From CAYLUN01 sp964386865 (GTDB lineage Bacteria > Verrucomicrobiota > Kiritimatiellia > RFP12 > UBA1067): 64,000 nt of DNA. How positions within the stretch are numbered: the stretch's first letter is position 1; each line of letters starts with the position of its first letter. Of the stretch, positions 1 through 10,874 are shown in pieces. The notes beneath the pieces are model-generated. The model made no database searches. It was not told the DNA's origin and saw only the letters and a list, made by a program, of their open reading frames with translations. Made by a program: the position numbers and the translations under genes. The stretch is taken from contig CAYLUN010000009.1 of NCBI GenBank assembly GCA_964386865.1, forward strand, positions 1 through 64,000, written 5' to 3'.

Positions 1-107
1 GTCGGAAGCGATGTCGCTTCCGGCGCCTTTCGAAACAGACAGCCCGCCGCTCCCAGAATCAGCAGACCAAGAACCAGCCCCATTCCCCCTTTTGTCGTCT
101 GCCCCAT
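1..107 (-). CDS. Partial small membrane protein or lipoprotein (N-terminus only)
   Basis: Thirty-five codons are open from an ATG at 107 to the window edge, preceded by a good ribosome site (GGGGGAAGAG directly upstream). The peptide begins with a short polar stretch, then a hydrophobic core ending LLILGAAGC. That could be a lipoprotein signal with a weak lipobox, since Ala rather than Leu sits at -3, or simply a membrane anchor. Too little is present to assign a family. It lies downstream of the exported repeat protein on the same strand, with 174 bp between them. Confidence 0.5.
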   Translation of the reverse strand, partial: MGQTTKGGMGLVLGLLILGAAGCLFRKAPEATSLP

Positions 108-125
108 CTCTTCCCCCTAAAACTT

Positions 126-154
126 AAACGTTCAGCGTTCGATGTTCAGCGTTA
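126..154. repeat. Degenerate heptamer tandem (GTTCAGC words)
   Basis: Four consecutive 7-bp words, GTTCAGC, GTTCGAT, GTTCAGC and GTTACTC, lie in the spacer between the first two genes. This is one of several intergenic word families in the window with period 7 or 8. The rest of the 108-281 spacer shows nothing else recognisable. Confidence 0.5.
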
Positions 155-281
155 CTCCGCTGGCGGCGGCCTAAAACACAAACCTCACGGCACACGACAA
201 CGGTCACCGATCCATTCAACAACCGCAAGCCGTGACGCCGTGAGGCGTTTCTCGATTCTTTCCCCGCACGAGGCTCTCGTT

Positions 282-2666
282 CTAGTGAACCATGACCAGC
301 AGCCCCGGCTGAATCATGCGCACCTTCACATTGTCGAGGCCGCAGGGGTTGTTGGCCACGGCTGATATGAACTGGATCGTCAGCGCGGTTCCCCCCGGAA
401 CGTTTGGCGCCCGGAGCTGGTATCCGGTCCCGAAAGGTACGTTGGTCGTTGCAAGCACCTGCGGGTACGCCGGGTTGGACGTGTCCAGCAGGGTGGCGCC
501 AATCCACGGAGTCGCCCGGTTAAACGTGTTCGGCGCGTCAAAGGTCAGCTCCACATCCGACTTCCTCAGCAGCGTGCCCACCGGCTGCTGGAGTTCGGGC
601 ATCGTCTCCGGGTTACAGACGGCTGACGAAGGGCCGCCTCCGGCGGACACATTATACAAACCGCCTGTCGGATACCGGGTGCTCTGCCAGCCAATGGGCA
701 CACCGCCATACCAGCCGCCCCCCGTATTGCCCAGTCCCGACAGGTCGCTGAAGTCTCCGTTCACGAGCGACCCGCTGACCTGCGCCACGCCGCTGGTCAC
801 GCACAGGCCGTTTGCCGCCGTCACCGCGACCCGATAGTCGCCCGCGTCCGAGACGGTCAGTTTGACGCCGGTCGCCCCGGTGAGCGCCGCCCCGCCGCCG
901 TCCAGCCACTGGTACGCGAGCGGCGGCACGCCGACGGCCAGCACCGACAGAGACGTGCGTGTGCCCGCGGGCATGGCGGTCTTGGCTGGCAGCCGCGTGA
1001 TGACCGGCGCCCCGTTCGGCGCCAGCACGTAGGCTTTGACATTGTCCAAGGCTACGGATCCCCAGCCGCTTCCGACGAATTTGACGGCGAGCGCCGCGCC
1101 CGCAGGCAGATTCGTCGCCGACAGCGTCGCTGCGGTCAGTTCCCCTAGCACCGCCGCCGTGTAGCTGTTGCTGGCCACGACCGAACTGCCGTTCAGAAGA
1201 TAGGCGGTCAACTGATCACCCGTGTTCCAAGGCCATTCGACGTCGAACGTGACGAACACATCCGAGGCGTTGGTGAGCGTACCCAGCGTCTGGACAAACG
1301 TCTTGCCGTCCAGGTTGGCGGTCGGCGGCGTCGCCCCGTCGCTCACGTTCACGCTGTAAAGGCTAGAAGGCGTGTCCCAGCCATACGGCACGCCGTTATA
1401 CCAGCCGCCGCTCAACGTCATCCCCGTCGCATCAACGAAATCCCCGTTGATCACACCCGCCACGACCTTCGCCACGGAGCTGGTCACGCTCAGGCTGTTG
1501 CCGCCCGACACCACCACGTCATAGTTGCCGGCCTGGCTCGCCACGAGGGTCGCATTCGTCCCGTCCGTGACCGCCACGCCGCCGCGGCGCCACTGGTAAC
1601 TCAGTGGCACAACCCCGATGGCCCCGACCGACAACGTCCGCACCGTTCCCGATAGCATCGCGCTCAAGGCCGTCGGCGGGTTGGTGATGACCGGTGCCGC
1701 CGTTGGCGAAAAGGTTGTCGCCACGCTGACATTATCAATCCCGCAACCCCCGGCAACGGCACTTCTCCAGAACACCACTGACACACGGGTTTGGGGCGGA
1801 AGATTGGATACAACTATCGACTTTGTTCCATATGCAGCGGCATAAAATTGTGATACCGCCACTACCGAGTTGGTTAATAACGATGCCGACAGTTGTCCGT
1901 CACCAAGTTTATTATAATATAGGAAGTCAACTGTTACAGCAGCGGCTGGATATCCGAGGTAGCCCAGTGACTGAGAGAGTGGCGCCCCCTGAACATTGGC
2001 GACACCCGGCGGAACCAGCAAACCATAGTTGCCCCAACTGCCGCTCCACCCTCGGGGCACGCCGTCATACCAGCCGCCTCCCCGAACAGCCATACCCGTG
2101 GTATCGCTAAAGTCTCCGTTGACCACCGCCAGCTCCGGGGGTGCCGTCACCGCCACCGACGAAACCGCCACGTTGTCCAGCCAGGGCGAAGCTCCTGTGT
2201 TTTTCAAGAATTCGACACGCACAGTCGTGTTTGAAGGCACGTAGGTCGTGAGCGTCTGCCCTGTCCCATTGGTGCAAGTGATACTGGCGAGCACATTGGA
2301 GTTCGCATCGGTGATGCGAGCTGTCGTATAAACAACGGTTCCCGCCGCCCCGAACGGGCCGATGTCAAACGTCAGCGTCACCCTCGCGTTGAACGCATTC
2401 GAACCCACGTTCTGACTGACGTTCAACGCATCGAGATTGAACACCTTTGTAGGGTTTCCGGTAGCGCTCGGGGCAACTACGTACAACCCTAAGTTGCCTG
2501 ACGAGCTCCACCCGACCGGCCACGCGAGTCCATACCAACCACCGGAAAGGGTCATCCCCGTCGTGTTCTCGAAGTTCCCGTTCACCACACTCAGGTCAGC
2601 GCTGGCCGAGGCCACGAGCCCCAGCACGGCACTCATCATCAGCAGAAACGTCTGCCTTATCCTCAT
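282..2666 (-). CDS. Exported multi-module protein: four NGDF modules plus two Ig-like domains
   Basis: The ATG at 2666 is chosen because GAGGTG lies 5 nt upstream; a GTG two codons earlier is less well placed. A signal peptide of about 24 residues ends near ASASA. Four homologous modules of about 150 residues each begin with a (V/L)VNG(D/N)F motif followed by a GGWY...GW motif. They start near residues 26, 180, 405 and 634, and each looks like an all-beta jelly-roll as in carbohydrate-binding modules. Two Ig-like domains with the LSYQWR/LAYQWL signature of Verrucomicrobia-type surface proteins sit near 325-400 and 555-630. No catalytic domain, PEP-CTERM or other sorting tail is visible. It is probably a surface or secreted binding protein; the ligand is unknown. 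Confidence 0.75.
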   Translation of the reverse strand: MRIRQTFLLMMSAVLGLVASASADLSVVNGNFENTTGMTLSGGWYGLAWPVGWSSSGNLGLYVVAPSATGNPTKVFNLDALNVSQNVGSNAFNARVTLTFDIGPFGAAGTVVYTTARITDANSNVLASITCTNGTGQTLTTYVPSNTTVRVEFLKNTGASPWLDNVAVSSVAVTAPPELAVVNGDFSDTTGMAVRGGGWYDGVPRGWSGSWGNYGLLVPPGVANVQGAPLSQSLGYLGYPAAAVTVDFLYYNKLGDGQLSASLLTNSVVAVSQFYAAAYGTKSIVVSNLPPQTRVSVVFWRSAVAGGCGIDNVSVATTFSPTAAPVITNPPTALSAMLSGTVRTLSVGAIGVVPLSYQWRRGGVAVTDGTNATLVASQAGNYDVVVSGGNSLSVTSSVAKVVAGVINGDFVDATGMTLSGGWYNGVPYGWDTPSSLYSVNVSDGATPPTANLDGKTFVQTLGTLTNASDVFVTFDVEWPWNTGDQLTAYLLNGSSVVASNSYTAAVLGELTAATLSATNLPAGAALAVKFVGSGWGSVALDNVKAYVLAPNGAPVITRLPAKTAMPAGTRTSLSVLAVGVPPLAYQWLDGGGAALTGATGVKLTVSDAGDYRVAVTAANGLCVTSGVAQVSGSLVNGDFSDLSGLGNTGGGWYGGVPIGWQSTRYPTGGLYNVSAGGGPSSAVCNPETMPELQQPVGTLLRKSDVELTFDAPNTFNRATPWIGATLLDTSNPAYPQVLATTNVPFGTGYQLRAPNVPGGTALTIQFISAVANNPCGLDNVKVRMIQPGLLVMVH

Positions 2667-2788
2667 TGTCACACCTCACTTTTTTGTTCTTTTGGGCGAT
2701 GCCGCATGAAACACCGTATCCACGAGTGTCTATAGAATACCAGTAAGCAATTCGGAATCGTTAGACTGGAATTGACTTTTGATTAGGC

Positions 2789-3091
2789 TCAAATTGGACT
2801 AACGGCCCACAGACAATAGAAACACGCGGCCATGAGCAAGCCGCCCGCAAGCATCCACGGGTGCCGCCGCCCGAAACGATGCCGCGTTCCGTCGCTCACG
2901 TACCCCATGGCTGGGTCGATGACCATTTCCAACACAAGGGAGACGGCCAGAGCCGCGCCGACCCAGGCCGGGCTGAGCCCGAGAGCCTCGGTGTAATACA
3001 GCATCGCGAAGCTGAACAGGCTATTCAGCACGAGCGAATAGACGCATTCACCTACCCCGTAAACGATCGTGCGTACAAAGGACGCCTTCAT
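2789..3091 (-). pseudogene. Truncated GPH-family sugar:cation symporter (N-terminal remnant)
   Basis: The 100-residue product matches only the start of the MelB/GPH transporter family. It has an N-terminal helix with YGVGE, a second helix, then the loop 2-3 signature (D-P-x-x-G-x-x-S-D, followed by GRRHPWM). Full-length members have about 450 residues and 12 helices; here translation stops in helix 3, and the following DNA (2667-2788) shows no continuation in any frame I could follow. It starts 21 bp after the AraC regulator, so the pair was probably a regulator-transporter operon. A functional 100-residue protein cannot be excluded but is unlikely. Confidence 0.7.
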
Positions 3092-3112
3092 GCTGTGTCC
3101 GTTCCGACCGTG

Positions 3113-4039
3113 TTAACGGGTTCTGCCGCCCGTCGCGGCTGCTGCGCCCAGCAGCTTTTCGGCCGAAGCGAAACGCTGGCGGTAACGCGTGGGCGACAGG
3201 CCGAATTTCTCACGGAAGCGCCGGCTGAAGTGGTTGGGGTCCGGCCAGCCGACCAGGCGGCCGACCTCGCTCACGGGCGAATCGGTGTCGCGCAGCAGCC
3301 CGGCTGCCAGCTCGGCGCGGCGCCCGGCGAGGTAGGCCATCGGCGGTAGGCCCACCGCTTTGCGGAACAGCCGCACAAAATACGTCGGCTCCACGTGCAC
3401 GCGCTGGGCCAGCGACCTCAGCGTCCAAGGGTCGGCCGGCCGCTCGTCGATCAGGCGAATCGCCGCGGCGACAGCCGAGTGCGGCTGCTCGGAGGTCTTG
3501 CGAAGGAGTTCGGCGGGCAGGTGACGGCCGAGCGCGCCGAGGAACTGGAGCAGGAGCCCCAGCTCATCCGCGAACAGCGCGGCCGGGTCTTTGCGGGCCA
3601 GGCGGCGCAGGGCGTCAAGAATCGATCGGCAGCGCGCCACCTCGCGCGGCGGCAGGTGCAGCGCGGCGATGCCGTGCTGTTCGGGCGACAGGGGGATGAA
3701 CCAGAGCAGCGAGCCCAGCAGCGGATGGTCGACCGTCCAGGCCAGCTCGCGCGCCAGCAAGCTGCTGTCGAAGCAGCAGTTGTAGAGGCTTAGCCCGTCC
3801 ACCTCTTCGTAGGCGTGCCACGCGCCGGGGCGGAAGAGGAACACGTCACCCGTCGCCGGCCGCGTGTCGCCCAGCGAAGTGCGCTGCAGGCAGGTCCCCG
3901 CCACGATCAGTTGTATTTCAATAAACGCGTGGTCGTGCGCAGGATAGATCGGGTGCGAGGCGACGTAGTTCGCCTCGATGCGGTTCTGAAGCGAAAAGAA
4001 CCGCTCCCACCGCGCGCGCTGGATCGCCTTGTCTGCCAT
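3113..4039 (-). CDS. AraC-family transcriptional regulator
   Basis: The 308-residue protein has an N-terminal cupin-like sensor (about 25-110, with YPAHDHAFIEIQ and a G-D-x-x-x-F-x-P-G motif) and a C-terminal double helix-turn-helix of the AraC/XylS type (about 205-300). The latter ends in the family signature around PNHFSRRFREKFGLSPTRYR. The start ATG has GGGAGG 5 nt upstream. Such regulators usually sense a sugar and activate a neighbouring transport or catabolic gene. The adjacent symporter is truncated, so the original target may be lost. The upstream gene (4114-7452) is on the same strand across a 74-bp spacer. Confidence 0.9.
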   Translation of the reverse strand: MADKAIQRARWERFFSLQNRIEANYVASHPIYPAHDHAFIEIQLIVAGTCLQRTSLGDTRPATGDVFLFRPGAWHAYEEVDGLSLYNCCFDSSLLARELAWTVDHPLLGSLLWFIPLSPEQHGIAALHLPPREVARCRSILDALRRLARKDPAALFADELGLLLQFLGALGRHLPAELLRKTSEQPHSAVAAAIRLIDERPADPWTLRSLAQRVHVEPTYFVRLFRKAVGLPPMAYLAGRRAELAAGLLRDTDSPVSEVGRLVGWPDPNHFSRRFREKFGLSPTRYRQRFASAEKLLGAAAATGGRTR

Positions 4040-4080
4040 CTTCGCCTCCCTGCCCCAGAGCCGTTCACCATGCCCCCTAC

Positions 4081-4113
4081 TGTGAACCTCTCAACCTTGA
4101 ACCTCCCCAACCC
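4081..4113. repeat. Degenerate 7-8 bp tandem (AGGTTCA words)
   Basis: On the minus strand the spacer between the HzsA-related gene and the AraC gene reads as a run of 7-8 bp words around AGGTTCA, AGGTTGAG and AGGTTCAC. It has the same general character as the other intergenic word repeats but a different word. It directly abuts the stop codon of the upstream gene. Confidence 0.4.
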
Positions 4114-7100
4114 CTACTCGCACACCACGCGGAAACCGACGTTGAACACGCGCTGCCACGCGGGATAGTCCACGCGCAGCATCGGCTCACACTGCGCGGG
4201 CGGGTCGAAGAACGAGCCTCCGCACACCTGCCTGCGCCCGTCCGGCGCCGCGCTGAGCGTCCACTCGGCCACATTGCCCAGCAGGTCGTGCAGGCCCCAC
4301 GGGTTGGGGGCGTACGAGCCCACGTCCGCCGTCACCACCGCGCCATCGTCGAAATCGCCGCACCGCGGAAACTCACCCTCCAGCAGCAGGTGTTCCAGCC
4401 CGCCTGTGCTCCGGGTCTTGCCGCGCACCACCTCGGTAAACCGCGCGTCCGCCACGTTGGCGAAGCGTCCTATCCGGCTCACGTCCCTCAGCTCAGCCGG
4501 AACGGAGGCCGCCGAGCCGAGTCGCGCTGCGTACTCCCACTGCGTGCCGGTCGGCAGCGAAAAGCGGCGGCCCGTGCGCGCTGACAGCCACGCGCAGAAC
4601 GCCGCGGCCCGTTCCCACGAGACGCGCACGACCGGCTGCTTCAGGCCGTTCAGCGGCAGCCCCATGTCGTCGTCAGCCGCGTGCCGCTTCGCGTAACGCC
4701 CGCTGTCGTGCGCTGGGTCAAAGCGCGCGTACTGCTCGTTGGAGACCTCGCACACGCCCATGCGGAAAGCCTCGACAGTGACGCCTGCCGGAGCCTGAGC
4801 GTCGCCCATCACAAAGCGTCCGCCGGGGACGGCGGCTAGCTCAAGCGACACGCCCTCGCCCAAGCTCACCGCCTCGGGCGCAGGCGCGAGCGCAGCCTGC
4901 CGCGCCCTCGCCTGCTCGCTCCAGCGCAGCCAGTCCTCGTCCGCCGGCGCAACAAGTGCGGCGGTCGCCGCAGGCGCAGGCGCAGGCGCGACCGGCGCGG
5001 CGTCGTAGGCGTCGGCCTTCGGTATGGCCTCGGGGTCGACCGCCGGGCCGCCCACGATCTTGCTGAGTGCCAGGCGCCGCTCGTGCATGCCGTCAGGAAT
5101 CGGAAAAACCTCGCCCCACGTGCCGTGGCAGGGCGCGTTCAGGTCGATCCAGGTGACCAGCCGGTCCCACGCCTCGGGCTCCAAGCGCACGCCGTGGTGT
5201 CCGCGACGAAGCATCTGGATGAGAGGGCTCGTGTCCGCATGGTACTCGCCCGGAACGAGCAGCGACACCCCGTCCTCGATTCCGACGCGCCGCACGCGCG
5301 GCACGAGCGCCTCGTAGGCGGGCGTGTAGCGGAGCTGGCCGCCCGTGGCCGCGCGCATCGCCGGGTGCATGCGCTCGGTGTCGAGCTTGCTGCCGGGAAG
5401 CCCCTGGTAACCGGGCACGAGCTCCTCTCGGCGCAAATCGGGCCGCTCCGAGCGCTTGCCATCGTGGCAGGCGACGCAGTGGCGGTCCAGCACCGGCTGC
5501 ACCTCGCGGGCGAAGTCAAAGCCGCGTGCGGGCCCGCGCCACGGCGTCACCTCCCTCGGCGTGCGGCGCAAGGCCTGGGACGCCAGCGAAGGGGCGGCCT
5601 GGGGCGGCGGCTCGTGGCACCCCGCGCATGACACGGTCTCGCCGGGCATCGCCGTGTACCAGCTCCGCATGAGCTGCACGGCCTTGCCATCGGCGTCGAG
5701 CGCCTGGAACGCCAACGGCGTGTTGGCGGGCACGCGGAAGAACGCCGAGCCGTCCGCCTCCACCGGCACGGTGCCGATGATGCGCATGACCTCCCACGGC
5801 CCGCCGCGCCCGACCTTATCGGGGCCTGCCATGTTGAGGTAGCCGAAGTGGTAGGCGACCAGCCGCAGGCTCTTGACGGTGCCGCGCGGCACGCCGGCGA
5901 GGCCCGGCCCGGCGTACACGTCCTGCAGGTAAACCAGCCCGTCCGTGCGGTTGGTGTCCACGCGCGACGGCAGGACAGGCGGACGCGCACGCGGAAGCAG
6001 CGGCACAGGCTCTAGCAGCGCGTACTCGGGATCCGCGTGCAGTACGGCCAGGTTGTCAAACGCGTCCGCCAGGCAGAGCGTCCACGGCGCGCCTGGCGCG
6101 AACTTGGCCGAAACCAGGACGTGCGTCGCGTCGAGCGGATACGGCGTCAGGAACTTGGGCCAGTCATTCCCAACCAGATTGTCGCGAACCAGCCGCGTGA
6201 CCGGCTGGTTTTCGCCCGAAAGCCGCTGCACGATCCCGTCGGCTTCCCGGTGCCCGCGGGCGGTGTCGATCACGACGAGCTGGCCCATGCGGCAAGGGCC
6301 GTGGTAGCCGGAGATGACCGAGACGAAGCGGCCCGCGGCACCCGGCAGCTCGCGGGCGAAGTAGAGCGCGTTCGGAAACCACGAGTTGCTGCCGTACATC
6401 GCGCGCTGGCCCGTGCCGTCAGGATTCATCGCCATGAGCATGCGCAGGTAGATGTGGTTGATGCCCGTGTAGTCCCAGCGGCTGTACATCACCTGCCCGT
6501 TGTTCAGAACTACCGGGTGCAGGTCGTGGTCCTGGTCGAAGCAGAGCTGGCGCACCGTCTTGCGGTCCGGCTCCATGCGGCAGAGGTTGCTGACCCGCTT
6601 GAGTCCGTGCCAGCACGGCACAGACTGGAACGTGGCCGTCGAACCGAACACGATGCCGCCGTCGGGCAGGTAGCAGGCGTCAAAGCAGTCCACGTCGTCG
6701 GGCAGGTTCGACACCACATGGAAATCGGAACCGTCCGCCTTGATCTCGCATACGCGCCAGCCGACGGCATCCGACTTCGTGAAAAGCAGGCGCCGCGCGT
6801 CCCAGTCGAGGTCCACCTCGCCGACGTACCCGCCGTCCGGCGGCCGGTAAAGCGTCCGAACGGAGGGCGCGCCGCCGCGAAACGAGAAGAGGGCGATCTC
6901 ATTGTCGTAGCCGTCGCGCTCAAGCGAGCTGTTGCACTCGTGGTTGGAGGGATATCCTATCTCGCGTCCCTCCTCGCGGTTGAAGGAGAGCCGCTGGTCG
7001 GGATTCGGCACGCGCTTCGCCTCGGCCTTCATGTCCTTGGGCCGACGGCGGACGACGAGAACCTGGAGCTCGCGAACCAACGGGTGGTCACGGAAGGCCC

Positions 7101-7452
7101 GATCGCGGAGCGCCGCCAGCGCCTGAACAAGGGCGGGGCTGTCGTCAGCCGTCGCCTGCGCCAGCCGGTTGCTGAGCGAGCCCAGCTCCGAAGCGAACTC
7201 AGCGCCGCGCCCGTAGCGGTCGCCGTATTCGGCAGACAGAGCCGACACCGCGCGGCCCAGCGCCGCGCAGCGGTGCGTCAGCCACAGCTCGCGCTCCGAC
7301 GGACAGGCGACGACCGGAACAGGCAAGGGCGCGGCGCCTGCCAGCGCGGCCGCCAGCAGAACACAGGTTACCCGAATCACCGACTCGAACTCGTTTCGCG
7401 TTTTTGCCCGCCTTCCTTGTCCAGAACCCCAAGGCCGCCCACGTAATTTCAT
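4114..7452 (-). CDS. HzsA-related dihaem propeller protein fused to an FGE-sulfatase-like domain
   Basis: The 1112-residue exported protein has a hydrophobic export segment near residues 25-45, a helical region, then a TolB-like beta-propeller (about 165-480). After this comes the part shared with hydrazine-synthase alpha-type proteins, with two c-type haem motifs, CAGCH (near 608) and CVACH (near 659). The last 250 residues (about 860-1112) form a formylglycine-generating-enzyme/sulfatase-modifying fold, ending in the GLHDLLGNVAEW and GGSFFD motifs. The active-site Cys pair of true FGE is incomplete: only one Cys is present, in AQCEP. The ATG at 7452 leaves a 24-residue pre-signal stretch; a GTG at codon 25 would give a cleaner signal peptide. 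A paralogue without the FGE part lies at 12385-15228. The reaction is unknown, and no HzsB or HzsC partner is nearby. Confidence 0.8.
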   Translation of the reverse strand: MKLRGRPWGSGQGRRAKTRNEFESVIRVTCVLLAAALAGAAPLPVPVVACPSERELWLTHRCAALGRAVSALSAEYGDRYGRGAEFASELGSLSNRLAQATADDSPALVQALAALRDRAFRDHPLVRELQVLVVRRRPKDMKAEAKRVPNPDQRLSFNREEGREIGYPSNHECNSSLERDGYDNEIALFSFRGGAPSVRTLYRPPDGGYVGEVDLDWDARRLLFTKSDAVGWRVCEIKADGSDFHVVSNLPDDVDCFDACYLPDGGIVFGSTATFQSVPCWHGLKRVSNLCRMEPDRKTVRQLCFDQDHDLHPVVLNNGQVMYSRWDYTGINHIYLRMLMAMNPDGTGQRAMYGSNSWFPNALYFARELPGAAGRFVSVISGYHGPCRMGQLVVIDTARGHREADGIVQRLSGENQPVTRLVRDNLVGNDWPKFLTPYPLDATHVLVSAKFAPGAPWTLCLADAFDNLAVLHADPEYALLEPVPLLPRARPPVLPSRVDTNRTDGLVYLQDVYAGPGLAGVPRGTVKSLRLVAYHFGYLNMAGPDKVGRGGPWEVMRIIGTVPVEADGSAFFRVPANTPLAFQALDADGKAVQLMRSWYTAMPGETVSCAGCHEPPPQAAPSLASQALRRTPREVTPWRGPARGFDFAREVQPVLDRHCVACHDGKRSERPDLRREELVPGYQGLPGSKLDTERMHPAMRAATGGQLRYTPAYEALVPRVRRVGIEDGVSLLVPGEYHADTSPLIQMLRRGHHGVRLEPEAWDRLVTWIDLNAPCHGTWGEVFPIPDGMHERRLALSKIVGGPAVDPEAIPKADAYDAAPVAPAPAPAATAALVAPADEDWLRWSEQARARQAALAPAPEAVSLGEGVSLELAAVPGGRFVMGDAQAPAGVTVEAFRMGVCEVSNEQYARFDPAHDSGRYAKRHAADDDMGLPLNGLKQPVVRVSWERAAAFCAWLSARTGRRFSLPTGTQWEYAARLGSAASVPAELRDVSRIGRFANVADARFTEVVRGKTRSTGGLEHLLLEGEFPRCGDFDDGAVVTADVGSYAPNPWGLHDLLGNVAEWTLSAAPDGRRQVCGGSFFDPPAQCEPMLRVDYPAWQRVFNVGFRVVCE

Positions 7453-7635
7453 TCATACGATACGCCTCCCGTGCCCTCCGGGCAACGGAAAAGTCGCAGA
7501 TTTTGGAGTGAGGTGACAAGCCCGGCTCCGCGGGCGCGGCACCGCTTTTCTTCTGCGCGGCCGCAACAAGCGGCGTCGCGCGGGATACCGCTAGCAGCCG
7601 CACTCCAAACCGCACCTAATATTCTGCGAAGTCGG

Positions 7636-7665
7636 TTCACAAACGCCCCCCCGTGCGTGTAAAAT
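7636..7665 (+). promoter_or_regulatory. Candidate sigma-70 promoter with dyad over the -10 box
   Basis: TTCACA (7636-7641, 5/6 to consensus) is followed 18 bp later by TAAAAT (7660-7665, 5/6), upstream of the gene at 7726. A perfect dyad, CGTGT-AAAAT-ACACG, covers the -10 box, so a repressor may bind there. Confidence 0.5.
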
Positions 7666-7725
7666 ACACGGAAATCAATTCTGAAGAAGGCAGCACAGCC
7701 GTGCGCGCCCCCACAGGGAGTGACC

Positions 7726-10629
<2,904 letters not shown>

Positions 10630-10874
10630 CAGGCGCCGAGCCAAGCTGAAGGAGCAAATAAGCCACCCCGACACTTGACATTGCGGGCGCCTTCCGGCAA
10701 ACTTTACATACATAACGTGCGCGGGAAAGGCTAAGTTTGACCTGTTTGAACACTCGCGCACAACAACGCAGCAACTCACCTCTTTGCGCCAGCCGACCAC
10801 TTGAGGCTCGCTGTACAGGCTCAACGGCCGGACGTGGCGAGATTGAAGAACGTGGCTCTCAGACTAGAGATTCC

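Noticed and set aside
4114..4900. True formylglycine-generating enzyme for the local sulfatases
   Set aside because: The catalytic Cys pair is incomplete and the domain sits on an exported haem protein; FGE-fold domains have many other roles.
4114..7452. Anammox-type hydrazine synthase
   Set aside because: Only the alpha-like fold with two haem motifs is shared. HzsB/HzsC and other anammox genes are absent, and the C-terminal domain differs.
7199..7615. Alternative gene starting at the ATG at 7456 with GGGAGG upstream
   Set aside because: The frame gives a basic, motif-free product overlapping the start of the HzsA-related gene; it only shows that the latter's start is uncertain.
10675..10700. 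Promoter at TTGACA before the NlpC/P60-like gene
   Set aside because: The -35 is perfect, but no acceptable -10 lies 16-18 bp downstream, and the site is about 200 bp before the start codon.
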